A stretch of DNA of 64,000 nucleotides from Burkholderia sp. D-99. GTDB lineage: Bacteria > Pseudomonadota > Gammaproteobacteria > Burkholderiales > Burkholderiaceae. This document shows, piece by piece, positions 57,704 to 64,000 of the stretch. Position 1 is the first letter of the stretch, and every line of letters starts with the position of its first letter. The position numbers were made by a program, and so were the translations under genes. Location of the stretch: NCBI RefSeq assembly GCF_011605345.1, contig NZ_JAAOXM010000009.1, forward strand, positions 62,001 to 126,000, given 5' to 3'. Below the pieces are notes generated by a model. That model did no database searches, had not been told where the DNA came from, and worked only from the letters and a program-made list of their open reading frames with translations.

Positions 57704-59257
57704 TCAGCCTCCGTAAGCGTCGAACAGTGCATCGAGCCCGGCGAGGCTCGACGCGAAAGGTGCGCATTCGCGAAAGCCCTGCTGCAGGAACGCCTCGATG
57801 CGCGGATAGAGCGCGATCGCGCGGTCGAGCTGCGCGTCGCGGCCGGGCGCGTACGCGCCGACCGCGATCAGGTCGCGATTGCGCTGGTAGCGCGACAGCA
57901 TCTGCTTGAACTGGCGGACGTGGTCGAGATGCGTTTCGTCGATCAGCGCGGTCATCGCGCGGCTGATCGACGCCTCGATGTCGATCGCCGGATAGTGGCC
58001 GGCCTCGGCGAGCGCACGCGACAGCACGACGTGGCCGTCGAGGATCGCGCGCGCCGAATCGGCGATCGGGTCCTGCTGGTCGTCGCCTTCGGTCAGCACC
58101 GTGTAGAACGCGGTGATCGAGCCGCCACCCTCCGGCCCGTTGCCGGTGCGCTCGACGAGCGCGGGCAGCTTTGCGAACACCGACGGCGGGTAGCCCTTCG
58201 TCGCGGGTGGCTCGCCGATCGCCAGCGCGATCTCGCGCTGCGCCATCGCGTAGCGGGTCAGCGAATCCATCAGCAGCAGCACGTGCTTGCCCTGGTCGCG
58301 GAAATACTCGGCGAGCGACGTCGCGTAGGCCGCGCCCTGCATCCGCAGCAGCGGCGACACGTCGGCCGGCGCCGCGACGACGACCGAGCGCGCGAGCCCG
58401 TCCTCGCCGAGAATCTGTTCGATGAATTCCTTCACTTCGCGGCCGCGTTCGCCGATCAGCCCGATCACGATCACTTCCGCGCTCGTGTAGCGCGCCATCG
58501 TGCCGAGCAGCACCGACTTGCCGACGCCGGAGCCCGCGAACAGGCCCATCCGCTGCCCGCGGCCGACGGTGAGCAGCGCGTTGATCGCGCGCACGCCGAC
58601 GTCGAGCACATGGTGGATCGGTTCGCGCTCGAGCGGGTTGATCGACGGCGCCGACAGCGGCGCGTCGACCTTCGACGCGAGCGGGCCGAGGCCGTCGAGC
58701 GGGCGGCCCGACGCGTCGACGACGCGCCCGAGCATCTCCCAGCCCACCGGCAGCCGCTTCGCGCCCGCGAGCGGATCGGCGACGGGCGCGCTTTCGCGTG
58801 GCCACACGCGTGCGCCGGGCAGGACGCCGGCGACGTCGGTGGTCGGCATCAGGAACAGGCGATCGCCGGCGAAGCCGACGACTTCGGCTTCCGCGTGCGG
58901 CAGCGTGCTGCCGGGCGGCAGTTCGATCGTGCATTCGGCGCCGACCGACAGGCGCAGCCCGATCGCCTCGAGCACGAGGCCGGCCGCGCGCGTCAGGCGC
59001 CCGCACGGCCGCAGCGGCAGCGCACGGTGGCTGCGCGCGGCGAGCCCGTTCAGGTGGGAGCGCCAGTGCGCGAGATGCGGGTTGTGCGGCGCGTGTGGCG
59101 CGGCGCCGGAGGCGTCGGCCGCTGCAGCGGCGCCGTGTGCGTGTGCGTCAGGTGCGGCGTCGGGCGCGGTGTCGGGGCCGAACGATGCGAGCGCGAGTTC
59201 GCGTTCGAGCGGCGTCATGCCGTCGTGTGCCAGCGCTTCGGGCGGCCGCGTCACCAC
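57704..59257 (-). CDS. fliI: Flagellum-specific ATPase FliI
   Basis: Drives the flagellar type III export apparatus. The 517-residue protein has the F1-type Walker [12 protein letters not shown], Walker [18 protein letters not shown] and an extra N-terminal His/Ala-rich region of about 50 residues. The likely start is GTG at 59257, overlapping fliH by 7 bases; an in-frame ATG 13 codons later (before [13 protein letters not shown]) is an alternative. Confidence 0.96.
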   Translation of the reverse strand: MVTRPPEALAHDGMTPLERELALASFGPDTAPDAAPDAHAHGAAAAADASGAAPHAPHNPHLAHWRSHLNGLAARSHRALPLRPCGRLTRAAGLVLEAIGLRLSVGAECTIELPPGSTLPHAEAEVVGFAGDRLFLMPTTDVAGVLPGARVWPRESAPVADPLAGAKRLPVGWEMLGRVVDASGRPLDGLGPLASKVDAPLSAPSINPLEREPIHHVLDVGVRAINALLTVGRGQRMGLFAGSGVGKSVLLGTMARYTSAEVIVIGLIGERGREVKEFIEQILGEDGLARSVVVAAPADVSPLLRMQGAAYATSLAEYFRDQGKHVLLLMDSLTRYAMAQREIALAIGEPPATKGYPPSVFAKLPALVERTGNGPEGGGSITAFYTVLTEGDDQQDPIADSARAILDGHVVLSRALAEAGHYPAIDIEASISRAMTALIDETHLDHVRQFKQMLSRYQRNRDLIAVGAYAPGRDAQLDRAIALYPRIEAFLQQGFRECAPFASSLAGLDALFDAYGG

Positions 59258-59934
59258 GTGCTCACCTTGCCGATCGCGGCGGCGACGCGCTGCCAGCGCG
59301 TGGGCAGCGTCGCGTCGACCTCGCCGGTCGCGGCGTGCGCGCGGCAGCCGCCGCGATCGATCGACGCGTCGGTGCGCACGTTCCAGCCGAGCGTATCGAG
59401 ATCGTCCTGCAGATAGGCTTCGACGACGGGCAGATCGGCCGGATTCACCGCGAGATGCGGCGCGCCGGCGAGCGCGGGTTCGGCCGCGAGCACGTCGCGC
59501 ACGGCCGCGACGAGCGCGGCCGGGTCGTGCTTCACGTGCTGGCGCACGACCTGCTGCGCGATGTCGAGCGCGAGCTGCGCGATGTCGGCGGCAAGATCGT
59601 GCTCGACGCTCGACACGGCCTCGCGGAACGACGCGGCGAGCGCCGCGAGCTGCGCGGCCTGTTCGCGCGCATCGGCCTGGCCGACTTCAAATCCTTGTTC
59701 GCGGCCCTGTTCGAAACCGGCCTGGTAGCCGAGCGCCTGGCCTTCGACGTGGCCGGCCGCATGGCCTTCGGCGTGCGCGGCGTCGCGCACGCGCTGCAGG
59801 TCCTCGGCGAGCGCGGCGGCGGCTGCTGCCGCGTCGTCGGGCGGCGGCGGGGGCGGCGGCGGGTCGAACGACGCCATCTCCCACCGCTGGTAGGCGGTGA
59901 GGGTGCCCGCGCGATCGCTCGCCGAATCAGACAT
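59251..59934 (-). CDS. fliH: Flagellar assembly protein FliH
   Basis: Negative regulator and stator of FliI. The 227-residue protein shows a run of eight prolines near residue 25 and then the FliH glycine repeats ([21 protein letters not shown], spaced GxxxG) at about residues 57-80, which form helix contacts. The C-terminal domain (about 110-225) binds FliI. It overlaps fliG by 8 bases and fliI by 7. Confidence 0.94.
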   Translation of the reverse strand: MSDSASDRAGTLTAYQRWEMASFDPPPPPPPPDDAAAAAAALAEDLQRVRDAAHAEGHAAGHVEGQALGYQAGFEQGREQGFEVGQADAREQAAQLAALAASFREAVSSVEHDLAADIAQLALDIAQQVVRQHVKHDPAALVAAVRDVLAAEPALAGAPHLAVNPADLPVVEAYLQDDLDTLGWNVRTDASIDRGGCRAHAATGEVDATLPTRWQRVAAAIGKVSTW

Positions 59935-60922
59935 ACGCGTCTTCCGCCTTGCCGCCGATCGCGATCGCGCCGCTCTCGGCCAGGTTGCGCACGATCTGCA
60001 GGATGCGGCGCTGCTGCGCCTCGACGTCGGACACGCGCACCGGGCCGCGCGCGTCGAGATCCTCGGCGAGCAGTTCGGCCGCGCGCTGCGACATGTTCGC
60101 GAGGAACTTCTGGCGCAGTGCCGGCGGCGCGCCCTTCAGCGCGATGATCAGCGTTTCCGACTCGACTTCCTTGAGCACCATCTGGATCGCGCGGTCCTCG
60201 AGGTCGAGCAGGTTTTCGAACACGAACATCTGGTCGATGATCTTCTGCGCGAGTTCGGCGTCGTACTGGCGCACGCTTTCGAGCACGCCTTCCTCATGCA
60301 CGCTCGTCATGAAGTTCAGGATCTCGGCCGCGGTGCGGATGCCGCCCATCGGGCTGCGCTTCAGGTTGTCGCTGCCGGACAGCAGGCCCGTCAGCACGTC
60401 GTCGAGCTCGCGCAGCGCGGCCGGCTGGATGCCGTCGAGCGTCGCGATCCGCAGGATCACGTCGTTGCGCAGCCGCTCGGTGAAGCACGACGCGATTTCC
60501 GACGCCTGGTCGCGGTCGAGGTGCACGAGGATCGTCGCGATGATCTGCGGATGCTCGTTCTTGATCAGTTCGGCCACCGCACCCGAGTCCATCCACTTCA
60601 GGCCCTCGATGCCGCTCGTGTCGCTGCCCTGCAGGATGCGGTCGATCAGCACGCCGGCCTTGTCCTCGCCGAGTGCCTTGGTCAGCACCGAGCGGATGTA
60701 GTCGCTCGAATCGAGCGACAGCGCGGTGTGCTGCTCCGCTTCCTTCGCGAATTCCTGCAGCACGTCCTCGACCTGCTCGCGCGTGACATTTTTCAGCGCG
60801 GCCATCGCGACGCCGATCTTCTGGACCTCGCGCGGCGCGAGGAACTTGAATACCTGCGCGGCTTCTTCCTCGCCGATCGACATCAGCAGCAGCGCGCTCT
60901 TGGTCAAGCCTTCAGCGTTCAT
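59927..60922 (-). CDS. fliG: Flagellar motor switch protein FliG
   Basis: Rotor protein that transmits torque from MotA. The 331 residues are of standard length; the EHPQIIATIL motif of the middle domain and the C-terminal MFVFENLLDLEDRAIQMVLKEV with charged torque residues (Arg and Glu/Asp) are present. It overlaps fliF by 11 bases. Confidence 0.97.
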   Translation of the reverse strand: MNAEGLTKSALLLMSIGEEEAAQVFKFLAPREVQKIGVAMAALKNVTREQVEDVLQEFAKEAEQHTALSLDSSDYIRSVLTKALGEDKAGVLIDRILQGSDTSGIEGLKWMDSGAVAELIKNEHPQIIATILVHLDRDQASEIASCFTERLRNDVILRIATLDGIQPAALRELDDVLTGLLSGSDNLKRSPMGGIRTAAEILNFMTSVHEEGVLESVRQYDAELAQKIIDQMFVFENLLDLEDRAIQMVLKEVESETLIIALKGAPPALRQKFLANMSQRAAELLAEDLDARGPVRVSDVEAQQRRILQIVRNLAESGAIAIGGKAEDAYV

Positions 60923-62675
60923 CGGACACCCAGTTCTTCACGACGGTGGCGACGATCTTCGGATCCTGGCGGGCGATCGTGCGCGCGTAGTCGAGGTTGC
61001 GTTCGTAGCGGTTCTTCTCGTTTTCGAAGCCGAGCAGCATCGGGTCGGGTTCCTCGGCCTTGACCGGTGCCGGCAGGCCGTCGAGCAGGACCGGATCTTC
61101 CGGCGCGGCGAGCGCCGCCGCGACCGGCTCGGGCGGCGGGAACGCGCGGCGCATCGCCGGGCGCACGAACATGAAGTAGAGCGCCGCCGCGGCCGCCGCG
61201 ATGCCGAGCCACTTCGCGGCTTCCTTCGCCATCTCGATCATGTCGGGCTGGCGCCACCACGGCAGGTCGGCGTACGGGTCGCTCGCGGTCGAGAACGCGC
61301 TGTTCACGACGTTCACCGAGTCGCCGCGCTTCTCGTCGTAGCCCATCGCATCCTTCACGAGCTGTTCGACCTGCGCGAGCTTCGCGGGCGGCAGCGGCTG
61401 CATCGTCACGTGGCCCTTCGCGTCGGCGACCGGCTGGTAGTTGACGACGACCGCGACCGACAGCCGCTTCACGCTGCCCATCGGCTGCTCGAGATGGCGG
61501 ATCGTCTTGTCGACTTCGTAGTTGGTCGTCTGGTCCTTGCGGTCGCTCACGGGCGTCGTCTGCGGCCCGTTCTGGCCGTTGCCGGCGACGATCGGTGCGG
61601 ACGCCGGCTGCGGCGGCGTGTTCGACAACGCCCCCGGCACGCCCGACGCGCCGCCCTGCGCGAGTTCGGTCGCGCTGCTGGTCTGCTGGCTGCGGATCGC
61701 GGATTGCTGCGGATTGCCGTTCGGGCCGTAGCTTTCCGACGTCTGCTCGATCTTCGAGAAATCGAGGTCCGCGCTGACCTGCGAGCGCGCGTTGCCCGCG
61801 CCGAAGATCGGCGCGAGGATCGCGTCGATGCGCTTCTGCGTGTTGTGTTCGACCTGCTGCACGTACTTGAGCTGGCTGGCGTCGAGGCCGGATGCCGATG
61901 CGGTCTGGGTCAGCAGGTTGCCGTCCTGGTCGACGATCGTCACGTTCTTCGCGGGCATGTCGGGCACGCCGGACGACACCATCCGCGTGATCGCCTGCAC
62001 CTGGCCCTCGTCGAGCACGCGGCCCGGGTAAAGGTCGACGAACACCGACGCGCTCGGCGATTCCTTGTCGCGCACGAACACCGACGGCTTCGGGATCGCG
62101 AGATGCACACGCGCGCCGCGCACGGCGTTGATCGATTCGATGGTGCGCTGCAGCTCGCCTTCGAGCGCGCGCTGGTAGTTGATCTGTTCGGCGAACTGGC
62201 TGATGCCGAATTTCTGGTTGTCCATCAGCTCGAAGCCGACCGAGCCGCCCTTCGGCAGCCCCATCGCCGCGAGCTTCAGGCGCGTTTCATGCACCTGGTT
62301 CGACGGCACGAGGATCGCGCCGCCGGCATCGGCGAACTTGTAGGGAACGTTTGCCTGCTGGAGCGCGGCAATGATCGCGCCGCCGTCGCGGTCCGACAGG
62401 TTGCTGTACAGCACGCGGTAGTCGGGCGCGCGGCTCCACAGCACGAGCGCGGTGATCACGGCGACCGCGAACGCGACGGCGATCAGGAACGGCAGCTTCG
62501 GGTTGCCCTTCATCCGCGAGATGCCGGGAATGCGTTCCGCGAAGCCGCCGAGGCCGAAGTCCGCGCCGGCGCCACCCACGCCCGGCATCGCGGCGGCCGC
62601 GGCGGCGCCGGGCGCCGGGCTGGCGAGGCCCGCGCGGGCGTCGGGATTGATCAGCGAGTTGGCCTGCGAATCCAT
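60912..62675 (-). CDS. fliF: Flagellar MS-ring protein FliF
   Basis: Forms the MS-ring, the inner-membrane base of the flagellum. In 587 residues there are two membrane segments (about 61-80 and 475-495) flanking the periplasmic ring-building domains, and a C-terminal cytoplasmic tail that binds FliG. An N-terminal Ala-rich stretch of about 40 residues precedes the first helix. ATG at 62675 is chosen since CGGAGAAAC precedes it; an in-frame start at 62738 is less likely. Divergent from fliE. Confidence 0.97.
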   Translation of the reverse strand: MDSQANSLINPDARAGLASPAPGAAAAAAMPGVGGAGADFGLGGFAERIPGISRMKGNPKLPFLIAVAFAVAVITALVLWSRAPDYRVLYSNLSDRDGGAIIAALQQANVPYKFADAGGAILVPSNQVHETRLKLAAMGLPKGGSVGFELMDNQKFGISQFAEQINYQRALEGELQRTIESINAVRGARVHLAIPKPSVFVRDKESPSASVFVDLYPGRVLDEGQVQAITRMVSSGVPDMPAKNVTIVDQDGNLLTQTASASGLDASQLKYVQQVEHNTQKRIDAILAPIFGAGNARSQVSADLDFSKIEQTSESYGPNGNPQQSAIRSQQTSSATELAQGGASGVPGALSNTPPQPASAPIVAGNGQNGPQTTPVSDRKDQTTNYEVDKTIRHLEQPMGSVKRLSVAVVVNYQPVADAKGHVTMQPLPPAKLAQVEQLVKDAMGYDEKRGDSVNVVNSAFSTASDPYADLPWWRQPDMIEMAKEAAKWLGIAAAAAALYFMFVRPAMRRAFPPPEPVAAALAAPEDPVLLDGLPAPVKAEEPDPMLLGFENEKNRYERNLDYARTIARQDPKIVATVVKNWVSDER

Positions 62676-62924
62676 GCGTCGAGTTTCTCCGGAGCGGGAC
62701 GACTGAGCTCGCTCGGACGAGCGGGCGGACAATGACACGATGCGATTATCGTGACCCGGGCCCTACTCCGATCGACCGAAAAGAGCGGGGTTTCCCCCGT
62801 ACTTTCTCGGCTTTGACGCGCGTCACGCTGCTATCCTTTTTCGCGATCCGGCATGGTGCGCGTGGTGCGGCGCCGGCGGAAACACCCGGTGCTCCGGGTC
62901 ACTTCTCTCAGTTTTGGGGACAGC
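62676..62924. promoter_or_regulatory. Divergent fliF/fliE promoter region
   Basis: The 249 bases between the two flagellar operons must contain both promoters. A TTGACG at 62813-62818 and TATCCT at 62832-62837 lie close together but are only 13 bases apart, too short for a standard sigma-70 promoter. No clear FliA-type element is seen. FlhDC-type activation would fit class II flagellar genes; I cannot mark the box. Confidence 0.4.
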
Positions 62925-63269
62925 ATGACTGCGAACGTCAGCGGAATCGGTTCGGTGTTGCAACAGATGCAGTCGATGGCCGCGCAGGCGTCCGGCGGCG
63001 TCGCGAGCCCGACGGCAGCGCTGGCCGGCTCGGGCGCGGCGACGGCCGGCACGTTCGCGAGCGCGATGAAGGCATCGCTCGACAAGATCAGCGGCGACCA
63101 GCAGCACGCGCTCGGCGAGGCGCAGGCATTCGAGGTCGGGGCGCCGAACGTGTCGCTGAACGACGTGATGGTCGACATGCAGAAAGCCAACATCGGCTTC
63201 CAGTTCGGGCTCCAGGTCCGCAACAAGTTGGTGAGCGCTTACAACGAAATCTCGCAGATGTCGGTCTGA
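62925..63269 (+). CDS. fliE: Flagellar hook-basal body protein FliE
   Basis: Joins the MS-ring to the rod. A 114-residue protein with the family C-terminal pattern [20 protein letters not shown] and [17 protein letters not shown]. The ATG at 62925 follows GGGGACAGC and fits the usual N-terminus; the frame is open further upstream. It faces away from fliF. Confidence 0.94.
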   Translation: MTANVSGIGSVLQQMQSMAAQASGGVASPTAALAGSGAATAGTFASAMKASLDKISGDQQHALGEAQAFEVGAPNVSLNDVMVDMQKANIGFQFGLQVRNKLVSAYNEISQMSV

Positions 63270-63457
63270 CGCAACGGGCATCCGGCGACGGGCATCCGGA
63301 CAGGGTTATTCAGGGAAGGGCTCCGCGCTGGCCGGCGCCTTCGGCGCCTGGCGGCAGGCCCGGCTTGCCTAAAGCTTTCCAAATCCCTTCCGATAACTCC
63401 GGTGAAGGCCGCGTCGTGCGATGCACGACGGCGGTTCCCGTATAGCCAAGGCATAAC

Positions 63458-63463
63458 AAGGAG
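63458..63463 (+). promoter_or_regulatory. fliS ribosome-binding site that decides the start
   Basis: AAGGAG ends 6 bases before the ATG at 63470. The in-frame ATG at 63464 directly abuts it and is therefore unlikely. Confidence 0.8.
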
Positions 63464-63469
63464 ATGCGC

Positions 63470-63904
63470 ATGTTTTCCCCAGGACACGCTGGAGCCAATG
63501 CCTACGCGCGTGTCGGCGTCGAGACGGGGGTGATGGGCGCCTCCCCGCACCGGTTGATCGCGATGCTGTACCAGGGCGCGCGGCAGGCGGTTGCGCTGGC
63601 ACGCCTGCATTTGCAGCAGGGCAATGTGTCCGCGCGCGGCGATGCGATCGGCAAGGCGATCCGGATCGTCGAGAGCGGGCTGAAGGCGTCGCTGAACCGC
63701 GACGCGGGCGGTGAGATCGCGGAGCGGCTGGACGCGCTGTATGCGTATATCGGCCGGCGTCTGCTGGAAGCGAACGCGCAGGCGAGCGACGCGATGCTGG
63801 TCGAGGTCGACGGGCTGCTCGCGACGCTCGAGGAAGCATGGACGGGGATCGCCCCGGAGGTCGCGCGGATGGCCGCGCAACAGGCAGTGGAAGCATCACG
63901 ATGA
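63470..63904 (+). CDS. fliS: Flagellin export chaperone FliS
   Basis: Binds unfolded flagellin and prevents premature polymerisation. The 144-residue helical protein shows the conserved YARVGVETGVMGASPHRLIAMLYQGA and ends QQAVEASR. The stop overlaps the fliT start by 4 bases. A gap of about 200 bases after fliE contains two copies of ACGGGCATCCGG (63274-63285 and 63288-63299). Confidence 0.94.
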   Translation: MFSPGHAGANAYARVGVETGVMGASPHRLIAMLYQGARQAVALARLHLQQGNVSARGDAIGKAIRIVESGLKASLNRDAGGEIAERLDALYAYIGRRLLEANAQASDAMLVEVDGLLATLEEAWTGIAPEVARMAAQQAVEASR

Positions 63905-64000
63905 ATCGCAAGGCCGAATACTTCGCACGTTATGAGGCGCTCGCCGCCGTGTCGGGCCGGATGCTGGGCGCCGCCCGCAGCGCCGACTGGAGCGCGTTGC
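63901..64000 (+). CDS. fliT: Flagellar protein FliT, 3' part cut by the window
   Basis: Only the first 33 codons are visible (MNRKAEYFARYEALAAVSGRM and on). The start overlaps the fliS stop (ATGA), and the position behind fliS is the normal place of FliT, the chaperone for the filament cap and FlhDC regulator. The identity rests on context and the N-terminus only. Confidence 0.75.
   Translation, partial: MNRKAEYFARYEALAAVSGRMLGAARSADWSAL

Overview
The window looks like part of the main chromosome of a Burkholderia species, most likely of the B. cepacia complex. The evidence is the very high GC content with G/C at most third codon positions, betaproteobacterial protein sequences throughout, and gene orders typical of that group: rsmB-DUF4390-NtrY/NtrX, mreBCD-mrdA-rodA divergent from gatCAB, metX-metW, argB-HAD-slmA, dapF-DUF484-xerC, and fliEFGHIJK with fliS/fliT. 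No prophage, CRISPR array or complete insertion sequence is visible. Most of the window is core housekeeping DNA with few accessory insertions.

Layout. 1-4.7 kb: end of rsmB, a DUF4390 protein and an NtrY-like kinase with a short NtrX-like regulator. 4.7-7.1 kb: tRNA-Phe, then queC-queE-queD for queuosine precursor synthesis. 7.4-8.9 kb: an HpcH/HpaI aldolase and a Sel1-repeat protein. 9-15.3 kb, minus strand: the rod-shape operon mreB-mreC-mreD-mrdA-rodA. 15.7-19 kb: gatCAB amidotransferase. 19-23.2 kb: PPK2, exonuclease III, and a zinc alcohol dehydrogenase divergent from an AraC regulator. 23.2-25.7 kb: AmpG-like muropeptide permease coupled to an M48-family protein. 25.8-30.2 kb: metW/metX and argB-HAD phosphatase-slmA. 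30.5-33.2 kb: a small Cys-rich protein and a RegB/RegA redox pair. 33.4-37.5 kb: hslVU, a DksA that has lost most zinc ligands, and a COG0523 metal GTPase.

37.7-43.5 kb, mostly minus strand: rlmI-like methyltransferase, xerC, DUF484, dapF and a lipid A acyltransferase, with a plus-strand higBA toxin-antitoxin pair sitting between dapF and the acyltransferase. 43.6-45 kb: metK behind a potentially structured leader. 45-51.7 kb: looser gene content (phytanoyl-CoA dioxygenase-like protein, aldo-keto reductase, EamA exporter, SrkA-like kinase, several small proteins) and a tandem-hairpin element. 51.8-55.8 kb: an aldehyde dehydrogenase divergent from a GMC oxidoreductase, separated by a gap holding a 190-bp palindromic MITE-like element. 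55.8-64 kb: flagellar genes fliK-fliJ-fliI-fliH-fliG-fliF (minus) divergent from fliE, then fliS and the start of fliT.

The strongest candidates for follow-up are the MITE-like element (53923-54116), the tandem hairpins with an apparent compensatory base pair (48427-48512), the M48 protein whose HExxH motif reads HGIAH, the zinc-ligand-poor DksA beside a His-rich metal GTPase, and the palindrome overlapping the -10 box of the higBA promoter. I found no clear new multi-gene system; the novelty here is mostly in small elements.
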